DNA of 64,000 bases. It comes from Dactylonectria macrodidyma. Lineage: Eukaryota; Ascomycota; Sordariomycetes; Hypocreales; Nectriaceae. Shown piece after piece: positions 46,318-57,208 of this stretch. Each line of letters begins with the position of its first letter. Position 1 is the first letter of the stretch. The position numbers and the translations under genes were made by a program. Below the pieces are notes generated by a model. That model searched no databases. It had not been told where the DNA came from and saw only the letters and a program-made list of their open reading frames with translations. The DNA lies in NCBI GenBank assembly GCA_020744425.1, contig JAGMUV010000017.1, forward strand, positions 434,001-498,000, written 5' to 3'.

Positions 46318-47082
46318 ATGGCACTCTCCCAGCAAATCCCCCTGCTCAACCAGCTCGCGACACCTGCAACCGTCGCGGGCATCGCCCTCGTGCCGATCCT
46401 CACATACACGGTCAAATATTACCTGAAGTGGCGCGCCATTCCCCGCGGTGGCTTACCGAATAACATCTTAGGCTTCGCAATCCAGAGCGCGCTGCAGCTC
46501 GTCGCCAAACGGGACACAATTGACGAGTCGCCCTTCTCAGACCCGGTTGTCGTCGCTCGATACAAGCCTCATGGTGAGGAGACCTTTCTGGCTCAGCCGC
46601 TTCCCGTGCGGAGCGGTAGTCGGCCCACGGTGCCGGGGTTCGCGGCCCCGCAGCGGCAGATGACGGAGCAGGCCACTTCCGCTATGAAGGAGAAGATGTC
46701 GAATTTCCTGCATCAAGTCGCAGCTGCCAACTCCAACGCCACCGTGTATGGCCCGTCCAAGCTCGAGGGCGGCAACGGGCCGGGCGTGTTCCTGGCGGAC
46801 AAGGTCCAAACGCCTGCGTTCATGGCTGATCTGAAGGGTGAGGTGGTACATCATCACCTCGAGGGAAGTTCGCACATGGTTCTTAGCTTGACAGACGCGC
46901 GGGAAGCCGTCAGCAAGGGGTGGGCGCAGCGGTTTCCTCTGGGCGGGGTGCGAGCCATTCCGTGGACGTATGTCTTGATCTATGCACCAAGAGACGATGG
47001 GGAGTTGGCCGTGTGGAAGGGACTTGTGGTTGCTTCGCTTAGGTTTGTTACAGCTGGTGGCCCGGGTATAAACAACGTGTAA
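46318..47082 (+). CDS. DUF5519 / luciferase-fold domain protein
   Basis: A single-exon gene for 254 aa. The first ATG followed by a hydrophobic N-terminal segment (residues ~12-32, a probable membrane anchor) was used. An ATG 11 codons earlier is possible. After GGLPNNILGF come PVVVARYKPHGEETFLAQPLP and a soluble domain with VVHHHLEGSSHMVLSLTDAREAVSKGWAQRFPLGG and TYVLIYAPRDDGELAVWKGL. The block H..EGSSHMVLSL-DA---GWG-RHPL--G...Y-LIYAPR is the signature of the DUF5519 'luciferase domain' family, whose function is unknown despite the name. The reading frame is intact, and codon use is GC-rich compared with its surroundings. Confidence 0.85.
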   Translation: MALSQQIPLLNQLATPATVAGIALVPILTYTVKYYLKWRAIPRGGLPNNILGFAIQSALQLVAKRDTIDESPFSDPVVVARYKPHGEETFLAQPLPVRSGSRPTVPGFAAPQRQMTEQATSAMKEKMSNFLHQVAAANSNATVYGPSKLEGGNGPGVFLADKVQTPAFMADLKGEVVHHHLEGSSHMVLSLTDAREAVSKGWAQRFPLGGVRAIPWTYVLIYAPRDDGELAVWKGLVVASLRFVTAGGPGINNV

Positions 47083-47294
47083 TTTGTTAATCAGCCTTTA
47101 CGGTTCGAGAATAGATAACGGTTATGTTGTCTAGTTAGTTGGTGACTAAGGCTCTGCTCTACACTCAATCATTCATCAGCGGTATATGTTATCAGTTCTA
47201 TCACTGCCTAAAGTCTGCAATAGTGCAAGTGAAATTGCTTTTGTATTGGTTTCTATGAGCTTATGTGAGTGGTATCAACCGCATATCGCTGCCA

Positions 47295-48769
47295 TTAAGC
47301 TCTGACCGCGTTCTCTTCGTCGCTCGCATGATCCAGAGCAATGGTCTTCTTCGTCTCTACAGGGACATGGTTCTTCATGGCTAGCCACGTAGGGAATACA
47401 GCGAGTCCTGTATAAGTTAACTCATTAGCGTTTTCCTCTTGAAATTAAAGATTCCGAGGCAAGACTCACCCAGCAGGATCGTGTTCACAGCCAGTGGCAC
47501 TCTTCCGCCATGCCACCCTTTCGAGTTCAAGCCAAAACTGACAGCCTGCGCAAAACTCTCCTGGCCTCGCAGGATGCCTGAGAAACGGCTCATCTCAGAG
47601 ATGTTGTCGGTCATGGTGGCCAAGAAATAGTACAGCCAGTTCTGCAGGGCCTGGCGAGAGAAATCCCAGAGCAGGAGCACAAAGAATCCCTCGACGAAGC
47701 CCGCGTCCTCCCAGTCCAAGACAGGCGGGTTGGCCGTGTACTTTTCCTGGATGACCCAGCCGTACACCCACGCGGTGATGTGCAGAACCACGAAATAGTA
47801 GAAACCAATTTCGATGCGGCGCTTGACCGCCAAGCCCTTGTAGTCTAGCAGCGTGCTCATGATCTGCGACGACAGCAGCGTGCCAAAGTTCATGACGAAG
47901 CCAACCAAGGCGCGAGCGCGCACACCAAAGTAGTAGGTCTGGAAGTTGCCGCTGTACTGGTTGAAGTAGGCGGCCCAGAACACTGGTAGGAGGAGGAGGA
48001 CCTCCTTGCGCGTGCTGACCTTCCAGAGTGCCTTGAACTCGGCCTTGAGACTGGACTCGGCTTTGACGACGACGCGGGTGCCGTCGGACCGCTGCACCTT
48101 TTCCGGACGGGATAGCGCGAGAGCCATGGGAGCGGCCACGCACTGAAGAGCCACGAAGATCAGGTATGTCTGGGGGTCGATCTTGCCCTTCTTCTTGGCC
48201 GCGGCGCTGTGGTTCAGACCGAGTACAATAGCCCCGCCGACGAGGGGACCGCCCGTACGAAACCAGAGCCAGATATTCATGTACTTGCCTCGCTTGCCCG
48301 CCTCAGGATATCCGAGAGCGACGGCGCCCTCAGAGACCCAAAACAGCCCGGCCGAGATACCGCAGCACACGGCACCGACGAGCACAAGCCACACATTGCC
48401 GAAGCGGTTGTTGCAGTACAGACCGGCCGAGTACACTGGGTATCCCACGGCGCCCAGGCACAGCGTCCACGAGAGGCCGATGCGGTTGGCGATGGGACCG
48501 CCGAACAGGCAGAAGAAGCCCATCAGCGCAAAGACGAGCGCGTTGGCGGCGTTGACGAGGTACGGCTTCTGAGCTCCACCTGCGCCGAGCGAGTTCATGG
48601 CGTTCCATAGTCCGGGTGCCAGGAAGCCAACGCTGCCGATGACGAAGGCGTTGAAGAGGGTGGTGTGATACCACGTTCGTTTTTTGGGAAAGGCATCAGC
48701 TGTGTCTTCGGGTGTGGACACATCAAGGACGGTTCCCTCTTTAGGGACCGCTGGAGTTGTCTCGGCCAT
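47295..48769 (-). CDS. UNC93-like MFS-fold membrane protein
   Basis: Two exons (48769-47470, 47407-47295) give 470 aa with a 62-bp intron. A soluble N-terminus ending FPKKRTWYHTTLFNAFVIG leads into about 11-12 hydrophobic helices. VGFLAPGLWNAMNSLGAGG, CNNRFGNVWLVLVGAVCCGISAGLFWVSEGAVALGYPE and KRGKYMNIWLWFRTGGPLVGGAI are hallmark sequences of the fungal UNC93/DUF895 family. Without the small second exon (WLAMKNHVPVETKKT...) the C-terminus would be missing. The family's substrate is unknown; animal members traffic receptors or regulate channels. It is convergent with the DUF5519 gene, with stops ~210 bp apart. The gene is GC-rich and intact. Confidence 0.92.
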
Positions 48770-50639
48770 AGTTGGATTATCGACGACAGGGCAAATGATG
48801 TGGCTAGGACACCGAGGTAGCAGCCGCTTTATATGTCCCAGCTCCGCCTTTTCACAATCGCTGAGGACATCTCATTCAACTACTATAGACCCCTTCTAAC
48901 ATGGATGTTAAAATTTCCAACGGTATGCTATTCGCCGCAGTGGCTTCTTTGTATGCTGAGCGCCGATCTCCCGTGGTAGTTTCGAGGTTTCGCCGAATTG
49001 ATGTCAATCTTGGACCGAAAGTACGACGTAGTACCCTACGCGGGACACTAAAGCAAAAAACACCTTCCTCTTCAGGAGCAAATTCCGTCGCTCTCGTTAG
49101 TCATATTGTAACGCTGGGAACACTTTAGCTGGTGGATACGTGAAGACGTCATCCGGTAGACAATCACACCAGCGAAGTCTCCACTCGGAGGCAACATCGG
49201 CCTGTGGAAATATTTGAAACACCAGTGATGATGACCCATGCTCATAGTCTAGATCTTCGGATACTTCTTTGCCTTCTTGCTCTGGCGCATCGCGCAATGG
49301 ATTGCTGATGATGGTTCTGTCATAGTCAATCACCATGGTTACGATGAGTCTTTGGTGACGATGTAGGCGGCTACTGCAATGACCATTATGGTGGAGTTGA
49401 CGTCGGAAACCGCGAGAAACACTCTCAGGACCTCCATTATCGCCGGGTTGCTTGAGTCTCGGTACTGGAGCAGCTGCTATCCTCCAAATTCCGGGATCCC
49501 TTGCAAGTCACGATGAGCTTCGTCTCTCCCTGAATGAGCATAGACTGCAGTGGGGTCGATGTGCGAAGAAAGGTTGATGGGTCGGGGTTGGTGATCTTTA
49601 GGTCCCATCGTGAATGATGCAAGTTAGTGGGTACGCCTGTCGTTCAGCCTAGCTTGTCTGTACAGGGCCGACGTGTGACCAATAGACGAGTACTTGACTA
49701 TCTCCTGCTATTCCCATGAGTAACCCCTTGGAACATCAGCATCAACTGTAAATCCCACTCGCCCCTTTGGCTGAGGTTTCGAGAAACCGTGTGCACCCAG
49801 TGAAAATCGTTTGGCAAATACGAACTATCCCTTCTAGTCTCTTATTCTTGGCACATCCATCACATTTTCAGGATCAACTTCTAGTAGGGGTAACCCCGTC
49901 ACGTCACTGTTTCATCAAATCTTTGTGCTCAACAATATTCAGACACGAAGACAAAGGTTGACTTACTCAGAATCTCGGAGAAACTACAAGCCTGATTAAT
50001 TTCCCTGGGATTTTCACATTTAGACATAGGTGGTGAAGCCTGCGTTTAGTACAGTAAAGCATTGCGAGTAAGAAACTACGTGGCTAGAAGCAAAATGCGT
50101 TAGGTACATATAAGATGTGGTAAAACTGCACGGGTCTGCGAGTGGTGAGTTTAGCTGACAAGCTTGACATGTACATGTAGGGTAGGCGATACATTGCGGA
50201 AGATCACTCGGCGAACAGCCACGCTCCAGGCAATTATCATAAGACGATTGTAAATTACAAATTTCGAGGTGTTCGCAACTAAAATGATCTATACACTTGT
50301 TATAATCCTATGGTCCTGCAGTTTCACATGTCGATAAGATTTTGTAGAGAATCGCATTTAACAAGAGTTCAATTGACAGTAAGTGGCCCAGGACCTTAGG
50401 TCGCCTTCTCTCATACCGACGGCCATATCATATCTGGCGCTAACCTTGCTGAAGTTTCTGTTACGACTGAGGCTGCTGTAAAAGCTTTCGATCTGCTGTA
50501 ATCATGCTTTTCAGCATGTTACGATTGAAGGGAAATGGTTACTGCGACAGCACAAGCTGGAAAGTTAATGATCACGAGAAAATATGTGATTCACAACTCA
50601 GACGGGATAACAGAAGAAGTATTCGATTTCTTTTGTCTG
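48770..50639. other. Intergenic, nothing recognised
   Basis: This is 1.9 kb between the UNC93-like start and the Zn2Cys6 stop. Minus-strand ORFs of 61-79 codons (49622-49437, 49336-49097) show no motif and could not be spliced into a longer gene. Confidence 0.4.
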
Positions 50640-52641
50640 TTACACAGAGGCGTCAGTGTCTGATTGAATCTGCGCCCATTCCGGCCACGACTCCAAGCCG
50701 TCGTCCATGTTGAACAATTCCGAGCCTATGAAATTAGGATACAAGAATGAGATATCAGCCGGCAGAGATAGGTCCTCTGCAGTGAACAAGACACCATTGT
50801 CTTCGAAAGGAGACCCATTTGTGGTGAGTGGCGGAGGGCGAAAGTCTGGCCGCAGCTTCGTGAACTGCGCGGAAACGATGTCGCCTAAGATGTGCGCGGC
50901 ATGACATGGGAGGCCAATTGACTTCAACCAGTTGACCAGTTTATATACCAGGTGATCGAGGCTGCCGACATCGTAACTTGAGGCACGGAGTTTGGGCTCG
51001 TAAGTGCGAACGATTCGACACAACGTTAGTGCAGAGAATGTGATGATGTGATAGATGTGATCTGTGAGATGCCGAGTTCGTTCATCTGCCGTATCAATAG
51101 CAAGATTGATGATGGATTTTGAGAGCTGTATCATTTCTTCTAGGATGGAAATGTGCATGACTGATTTTGGCGACTTGAGTGACTGGCAGTGGGCGAGAAG
51201 GTGCGCGAAATGGAACCCCATCTGAAGAAACTGAGAACGAGGCTCATCTATGAATATGTTAGTGATGCGGGCAGGACTTTCGAGGATACGGTGGCACATG
51301 CCAAATAGCTTTGCCCATTCATGATGCCACTGCTGAAGAGTGAGTTTGGTGTGTCCTAGGTTGATCTGAGCACCACCACATTCGTTGTAGATGATCCAGT
51401 AGAGCCCAACTTCAGCTCCCATCCTAGCCTCATAGTTGTTGATTCCGTCAAACTTTGCAAATTGAAGGCAGCGATCTATTTGGGATTGGTTGAGTAGTGA
51501 TTGGCGGCGGGTGCCGACGCAATATCTATGGCTTTGGTTAGTTAGTGCCCTTTCGATTGTATCGGCTTGCCTACTGGAGATGGGCCACACAGAGATGATT
51601 CCACAGGCACCATGAGTCTAGACGGACTTGACTTGTGGCAGACACTGAGCCAAATCTCAGAACCTCGGAAAAATGGGGACTTGCGAGTGCTTGCTGAAGA
51701 GCATACCCTGTCAACAGCCAGCTATCGATGCTCAATGGCACTTGGCCAATTGTCGTGGACCACAGGCTTAAGATGAGCGCAGCTTGGAAGAACTCGATGG
51801 TCTGTGGAACTTCCAATAAAGAGGCTGTGATAAGCCGCTTTGCTTCATCGAAGAGCCTTGGTGCTAGCCTGTCTGCGAGTTCTTGAGTCGTGTGCCGTAC
51901 TGCTATTAAGAAGATGCTGCAGAGAAGAAGTGGCGACTTTTTAACTCGTAAGAGGAGTGCTTCTGTTGATGTGTCTTCCGGAAATCTGACCCATCGGCCA
52001 TAGTGAACATGGAATCTAGTCCTCGTCAACGACGGCTTCAAGAGTGGCAGAGGTCTCAAGCTTACAGTTCGAGGAGGGAGTATGCCGTTGACAAAGTAAT
52101 TAACCCTGACGAGATCACGTCGGAATGAGAGACCGGATGGATAACTTGTTCTGGCGAGTGTACCCCTGCATCTGTGGCAGCATCTCGGATCAAGAACACC
52201 GGTGCTGGGTCAAGCTCGGATGCGGTAACGGACTGGCTCGCTCTGGGTTGCCCTGGCGGATTACTCGGGATGCCGCCGAGTTCGTCGAGTCGTGAATCAA
52301 GCCTATCTACTAAAGCCCCAACTGTTCTCTCCAGGCGTTCAAGTCTACGTCCATCAGCCAAGACAACGATAAGAAACCTAACGCATTCGAACTTACCTCT
52401 CATTCACGGAGTTTTTTTGACCCGAGTTCTCCGGCGTTTTGATTGAGTCTTGTGTTGGATGACTTTCCACTGGCGATCTCGACCGCCTATACGCGGCGGG
52501 ACATTCCAAGGAGCAAGGTTGTGACAGTGTCCTGCACCGTAGGCAAGTTCCTCGGGGATCTTCGGAGGCATAGCACCGAGTCTTATGCCTGCGGCAAAGA
52601 TCGCAGGCTTTTGAGGCTCTTCCAGATCGCCAAGGAGGCAT
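50640..52641 (-). CDS. Zn2Cys6 transcription factor with fungal-specific regulatory domain
   Basis: Four exons (52641-52397, 52344-52066, 52015-51575, 51525-50640) give 616 aa. All three introns are 49-52 bp. The zinc cluster near the N-terminus reads ACDLCRRHKTRCYASEDPRGTC-LRC-LSQPC, preceded by the basic RSGRASK. A leucine-rich linker follows (RRLERLERTVGALVDRLDSRL), probably a coiled-coil dimerisation element. The middle homology region includes FHVHYGRWVRFP, FFQAALILSLWSTT, LDSWLLTGYALQQAL and SQVRLDSWCLWNHLC, the fungal_trans pattern. It is nuclear and binds CGG-type half sites. Its divergent-side neighbour is a DAL5-type transporter followed by an arylsulfotransferase, which it may regulate. 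Confidence 0.93.
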
Positions 52642-53018
52642 GATGTATATCCAGGTTGAACCACCAGCTGCGGCAAGTCAACATGGCAATTGGCCATTGA
52701 TCGATTGCGAGCTTTCGAGCGAGGTGTCGTGCTCAAGGTCACGTGCTAGTGAAGATACGCAGATAACGGCTGGGTGTTGCAATCTTGATAAGGCAGCCCA
52801 ACTACTTAGTCTATCTTTTCAGTGCCCTGTGGGAAATTGTACAAATTTCAAGTTAATTCCATACTATTAAAAGAGAGCTTTTATATCAATTATCTGTGAA
52901 GGCATTGTCCCTTCTGGATGAAAATTCTATGCCCCTACGTAATTTGCCAAGAGCATACGGAGCAGCCATCATCAGAACCTCCTTGCCGCAGACTCATACA
53001 GCCAGACTGAGAGAGATC
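52642..53018. other. Short intergenic gap
   Basis: This 377-bp gap between the transcription-factor start and the transporter stop contains the regulator's promoter. No other feature was seen. Confidence 0.45.
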
Positions 53019-54682
53019 TCATTTGCCAGCATGTTCCTCAGCAGGTGCGACTTGGAAATCGGACTCGACGCCCGCATCACCCTGGTCGAAGAGTCGGTAC
53101 AGCAGCTTCCAGACAAGAATCACAGCTGCTGCAGCAATGGTGCATGAGGCGGCAATGGTCAGTCCACGTGTGTATCGGGGCGCATCTGTATGACAGAAAG
53201 TTAGTCGTGCTGAACAGGTATTTTATGCCCGTAGAATCGTACCTTGTGCACGGAACAGCTGGTTTCCAGGAAAATTCGCAAGCTGGATGCTCATCACATA
53301 TGCGGCAAGGGCAATGGGGCGTTTGGAGTCTTGCATCTTGGTTGTGAGCCAGGCTGCGTTAATTGCTTGCGCGCAACCCATGCCCATTTGAGTCCAGACG
53401 ACTCCACCTAAGTCATCATGTCAGTATACTGTATGGAGGCTGAATAGGATACAATATCCATACCGTAGAGTGTCCATTTGCTGACATTGTCAGGTGCCAA
53501 TGCTAGCCAGAGGAGACCAGCCGCTCCCCACAGATATCCAACAGCAATATGAAACCCACGCTCTCGGAACTTGTCGCTGCTGAAAGCCAAAGACACGGAC
53601 CATACCAAGGCGCAGACACTGCCGACAGAGTTGAGTCCATTTGCCTGGAGGGCAGTGAACCCAAGGGACTTGATGATGGATGGAGCATAAGTATTCATGG
53701 GTGCGATCATGACCATGGAGAGAAGGCCGGCCACAAGATGACCGTACAATCTCCAATCCGTGAATGTTTCTAGAATATGAGAGGGCAAGACGGGTTGCCC
53801 GTAACGGAGTCCTTTCGTAGGATCGTTTCGGATGACACGAGTGACGAGGATGGATGCTTCGCGGTCGGTGAAGATATTGTATGAGTATCCAAAGAAAGAT
53901 TTCGGTTTCGCAGCGTTATGAGGTAGGTACAGATAAGCGATGACTCCGAGAAAACAAGTGAGAATACCCTCTGTGAATGGTTAGCATCGGAAATAGGGAA
54001 ACTGACAGGCTGGAAACTCACCGATGAGGAAGAGCCATTGCCACCCATGAAGACCACCTCTTCCTCGAAGAGAGAGCAGCCCGATAGAAAGGGGGCCACC
54101 CAGAGCACCTGCAAAGCTGTTGGAAGCCCAGAAGATAGCATATCTGAGGGCCAGTTCGTTGTTCGAATAATACTTCGAGATGTAGAGAGCAAAACCCGGG
54201 ATGTAACCACCTTCGAGGGCACCAACGAAGAATCGTGCAACACAAAGCCCAGTGGCGTTCTTGAGGAAGATCTGAGCCCAGGTTGCGATACCCCAGAGGA
54301 ACATAGTAATTGGGAGAAACCTCTCAGGACCCATGTACTTGCTGATTATATTGAAGGGCAATTCGGTAATAATGAAGCCCACAGTGAAGAGGGTCTGGGC
54401 CAGGTTGATATCAGAGTTGTCGACTTTGATGTCTTCTCGAAGGGTGTCGGTCAAAGCATTTCCGATATTGGTGCGGTCAAATTGGAGGAAGCAGAAACAA
54501 AGAACAATGAAAGGGAGAATGCAGAGGTCAACCTTCAACAATGCCTTTCTGGTCTCCCCGGATTGGGCTTCGATGGTAGGATCATACCCAGGAACGTCGA
54601 TGGCTTCATCTGGGATGATGTTGCCGTCCCGCTCAGAGGTGCGAAGCTGAATTCGTTGGCTCTTTTCAGAGAGAGAAGCCAT
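53019..54682 (-). CDS. MFS transporter, DAL5/allantoate-permease (ACS) family
   Basis: Four exons (54682-54022, 53970-53464, 53407-53243, 53185-53019) give 499 aa. Introns are 51-57 bp with GCTAAC/GACTAAC branches. The soluble N-terminus leads to KALLKVDLCILPFIVLCFCFLQFDRTNIGNA, the invariant first-helix signature of anion:cation symporters. FTVGFIITELPFNIISKYMGPERFLP, CVARFFVGALEGGYIPGF and YYSNNELALRYAIFWASNSFAGALGG follow, with 12 predicted helices. The family imports carboxylates, allantoate, nicotinate, biotin precursors and sulfonates. Proximity to an arylsulfotransferase suggests an organosulfur substrate, which is inference only. Confidence 0.93.
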
Positions 54683-55254
54683 CTTGGCAGAATCGATGAG
54701 AAAAATGATTGATCACGTCTGTGGAATAGACAACGATCTTCGTTGAGTGTCTGGTGCCATTTTCATTCTGGTTCAGGATCCAGTTAGATTTATAGCTACT
54801 TGGTGTCAGGGTAATTGTGATGCTTCTGATCAATCAATAAAGTGATGCCATGAGAAGTTGAAGATACCATGGCGACGATAATGGCGTGCTGGTTATCGCT
54901 CGCCTATTAGAGGACTGAACTAAATGATGGCGCCGGCGGCGATAAGCCATTCCCGACGGAACCTTATCAAGCCGTCGGCTTACCGTCGGGATGCCTACGG
55001 GATGCCTACGGGATGCCGCCGGCCCTCACAGATGAACTCGTATGCTCGCGAGAAAGACGCCTTCGGTCGTTCCTCTGATGAATATCATGAATACAAAAAC
55101 AGCACGAGCCCAAGATGCCCAGACTAACTTGATTCCACCTCATTGCTGAATTGGCTGTCCATTCCATCAAGGGCGAGTTGATTCCACCTCACTTTACTCT
55201 CGCATCACGACATCATTCTTGGAAGACTGCCATCCAGTTTCTGTTTCTTATACA
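54683..55254. promoter_or_regulatory. Divergent promoter region with repeated short elements
   Basis: This 572-bp region separates the divergent transporter and arylsulfotransferase starts. Two identical 14-bp direct repeats, TTGATTCCACCTCA, lie at 55129-55142 and 55178-55191, within 130 bp of the arylsulfotransferase ATG. They are candidate activator sites. Farther up, CGGGATGCCTA is repeated almost three times at 54987-55017. The paired CGG words could be zinc-cluster half sites, but this is unproven. Confidence 0.4.
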
Positions 55255-56472
55255 ATGGAGCAAAATACCCTGAAGCGTCGTGGCGTCGGCCTAACTGGTG
55301 TCGACAAACAACGCTCGTTTGGTGGTTACACGCTTTTCTGCCCCCTGACCAGCAACATAGCCCACCTGATTGACATCGACGGAAAGGAAGTCCACTCATG
55401 GAAACTTCCCGGTAGAATTGGTCGACATGCAAGAATTCTCCCCAACGGTAATCTCGCCGTCAACACACTCCGCCCAGCTCCTAAGCAGACAACCAGCGAT
55501 GGTGGCCCTTTTCCTTTCCCCTTCTTCAACAAGTACGGCGGCGGAGTCATGAGCGAACTAGACCCAGATGGAAATGTCGTTCGGCAGTTCACAGATTCAT
55601 TGGGTCACCATGATCAGTACCACTACGGTGACGGCCGCATCCTCTACACCAGCCTCGAGGCACTTTCTCTTGAAGATTCGGCTAAAGTCGTGGGAGGAGT
55701 TCCTGGAAGTGAGATTGATGGCATCACCTACGCGGACACAATCAATGAAGTCGACGAGAAGGGCAACCTGACGTGGCAGTGGAAAGTCTCCCATGGCTTG
55801 CCCCGGGACGAGTTTCCCCTTCAGCCACATTACACACGCGAGCACTATCCCCTCATCAACTCGGTCCTCCCAATGCGCGATGGAAAGCATATTCTTGCCT
55901 CAATGCGCTCGGTTTCGGCAGTTGTCATCATTGAGAGATCTACCGGCAAGATTGTCTGGAAGATCGGGCCTGAAGTTCTGGCGCAGCAACACAACGCGAC
56001 CGAACTCGAAAACGGGAACATCCTCATATTCGACAACGGCGCGTTTCGCAACGGCGAGTCCATCACGTACACCCGTGCCATTGAGGTAGACAGAGCAACC
56101 AAGGAGATTGTCTGGGAATATCGGGACCGGTCGCAGATGCTCTACTTTTTTACTCCCTTCATGGGCAGTGCCCAAAGGCTTGCAAACGGGAATACCCTGC
56201 TCTGTGAAAGTGGATTTGGCCGGCTTTTTGAGGTCACCAAGGACGGCTACGTTTGTTGGGAGTATGTTAACCCTCATTTTGCTCCTTATCCGGACGAGGT
56301 GACGTCGAAGATATTCCCAGGAGAGTCGAATGCTTTGTTTCGTGCATATCGGTACTCGGCGGAGGAGATCCCCTGGCTAAAGCAGAAGTTGGAGGGATCT
56401 AGCAGGGAGGGCGATGAAGGTGGTTCTAGTTACATGTCCAGGCTAAGCACCAGCGGGTGCAGGCAACAGTAG
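55255..56472 (+). CDS. Arylsulfotransferase (ASST-like beta-propeller)
   Basis: An intronless 405-aa gene. The first ATG (55255) directly precedes the conserved fold. Repeated blade motifs identify the Arylsulfotran_2 family: YTLFCPLTSNIAHLIDIDGKEVHSWKLPG, GGGVMSELDPDGNVVRQF, INEVDEKGNLTWQWK, TGKIVWKIGPEV, EVDRATKEIVWEYR and FEVTKDGYVCWEYVNPHFAP. Conserved histidines occur at HHDQYHYGDGR and HNATELENGNILIFDNGAFR; the family transfers sulfuryl groups between phenolic esters using a catalytic His. No signal peptide is evident, so the protein is probably intracellular, unlike the periplasmic bacterial enzymes. It is divergent from the DAL5-type transporter. Together with the nearby Zn2Cys6 factor it forms a plausible aryl-sulfate handling group. 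Confidence 0.9.
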   Translation: MEQNTLKRRGVGLTGVDKQRSFGGYTLFCPLTSNIAHLIDIDGKEVHSWKLPGRIGRHARILPNGNLAVNTLRPAPKQTTSDGGPFPFPFFNKYGGGVMSELDPDGNVVRQFTDSLGHHDQYHYGDGRILYTSLEALSLEDSAKVVGGVPGSEIDGITYADTINEVDEKGNLTWQWKVSHGLPRDEFPLQPHYTREHYPLINSVLPMRDGKHILASMRSVSAVVIIERSTGKIVWKIGPEVLAQQHNATELENGNILIFDNGAFRNGESITYTRAIEVDRATKEIVWEYRDRSQMLYFFTPFMGSAQRLANGNTLLCESGFGRLFEVTKDGYVCWEYVNPHFAPYPDEVTSKIFPGESNALFRAYRYSAEEIPWLKQKLEGSSREGDEGGSSYMSRLSTSGCRQQ

Positions 56473-56635
56473 TTAAGTGGAACTCGGCCGCAGGGAAAGG
56501 GCATGAAGGATGGATTGCCTTAGCATTGTCACAACACAAAAGTGCGTCAAGTCGTAAAATTGACACTCATGTCATTTCTGAATTTTCAATATAATACAAA
56601 GGCTTTTTGCCATCTGCTTCGCATCTCTTCAACGT

Positions 56636-57208
56636 TTACTGCGCCTCCCTACTCGCTTGCGTCGCGCTCTCGGGCGCAATCCAACCTTGCGCTGATGTGC
56701 TATCAGGGACACTCTCAGGTGCGTAATAGTTCTCGCCTTTGAACGGGTTAGCCCACGATGCTTGCTGTCCCTGCGTCGCAACATTGTTCCCGCTGTCGAG
56801 GCCATCGTTCTGAGACACGCGTTCGCTGACAACGTCCTGGTCGTTCTGGCCGCCTTGGTCTCGGTACGATTGCGAGACCTTGTCCCCAGGACCTCCTTCG
56901 CCTTCAAAGTGCTCGCCGCGGGTTTGGCTAGCCCCGTGTTAGTGTCGACCGGTCACAGTTTGCCAGGCGTCGACTTACCGGCCACGATCATCGAGAACGC
57001 CGCCCTCGCTAGGTGGGATTCGCTTGTTGTAACCACGGTTCGTGCTCAACTCATCTCCATATTCGACTTGCGCACCATCGAACTTGCGCTCTGCGGTCGC
57101 GTTCACGCCCGCATCGTCAAGACCCTGTGGACGGGCGCTGCCGGTTTTGGCTTGGTACGTGTTGAGGTCCGTCTCCGCCTGATGGGCAATCTGATCGTAA
57201 TCGGTCAT
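56636..57208 (-). CDS. Conserved small hydrophilic fungal protein, unknown function
   Basis: Two exons (57208-56979, 56927-56636) give 173 aa with a 51-bp intron (GTAAGT...CACTAAC...CTAG). The protein is low in hydrophobic residues and rich in Gln, Asn, Gly, Asp and Ser, so likely disordered. It reads MTDYDQIAHQAETDLNTYQAK, then GLDDAGVNATAERKFDGAQVEYGDEL and RIPPSEGGVLDDRGR. It resembles small fungal proteins annotated only as hypothetical, and some such sequences are stress-induced. The intact frame across the intron and the clean start and stop support a real gene. A competing plus-strand ORF of 173 codons (56762-57283) is its antisense shadow. Confidence 0.7.

Noticed and set aside
47595..48143. 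A 182-codon minus-strand ORF inside the UNC93-like gene
   Set aside because: It is an alternative-frame shadow of a GC-rich membrane-protein exon; the real frame has family motifs throughout.
48183..48610. Overlapping plus-strand ORFs of ~130 codons
   Set aside because: They are antisense shadows of the UNC93-like gene without motifs.
54038..54712. A 224-codon plus-strand ORF opposite the DAL5-type transporter
   Set aside because: It is antisense to a transporter exon with unmistakable helix motifs; the plus frame is low complexity and acidic.
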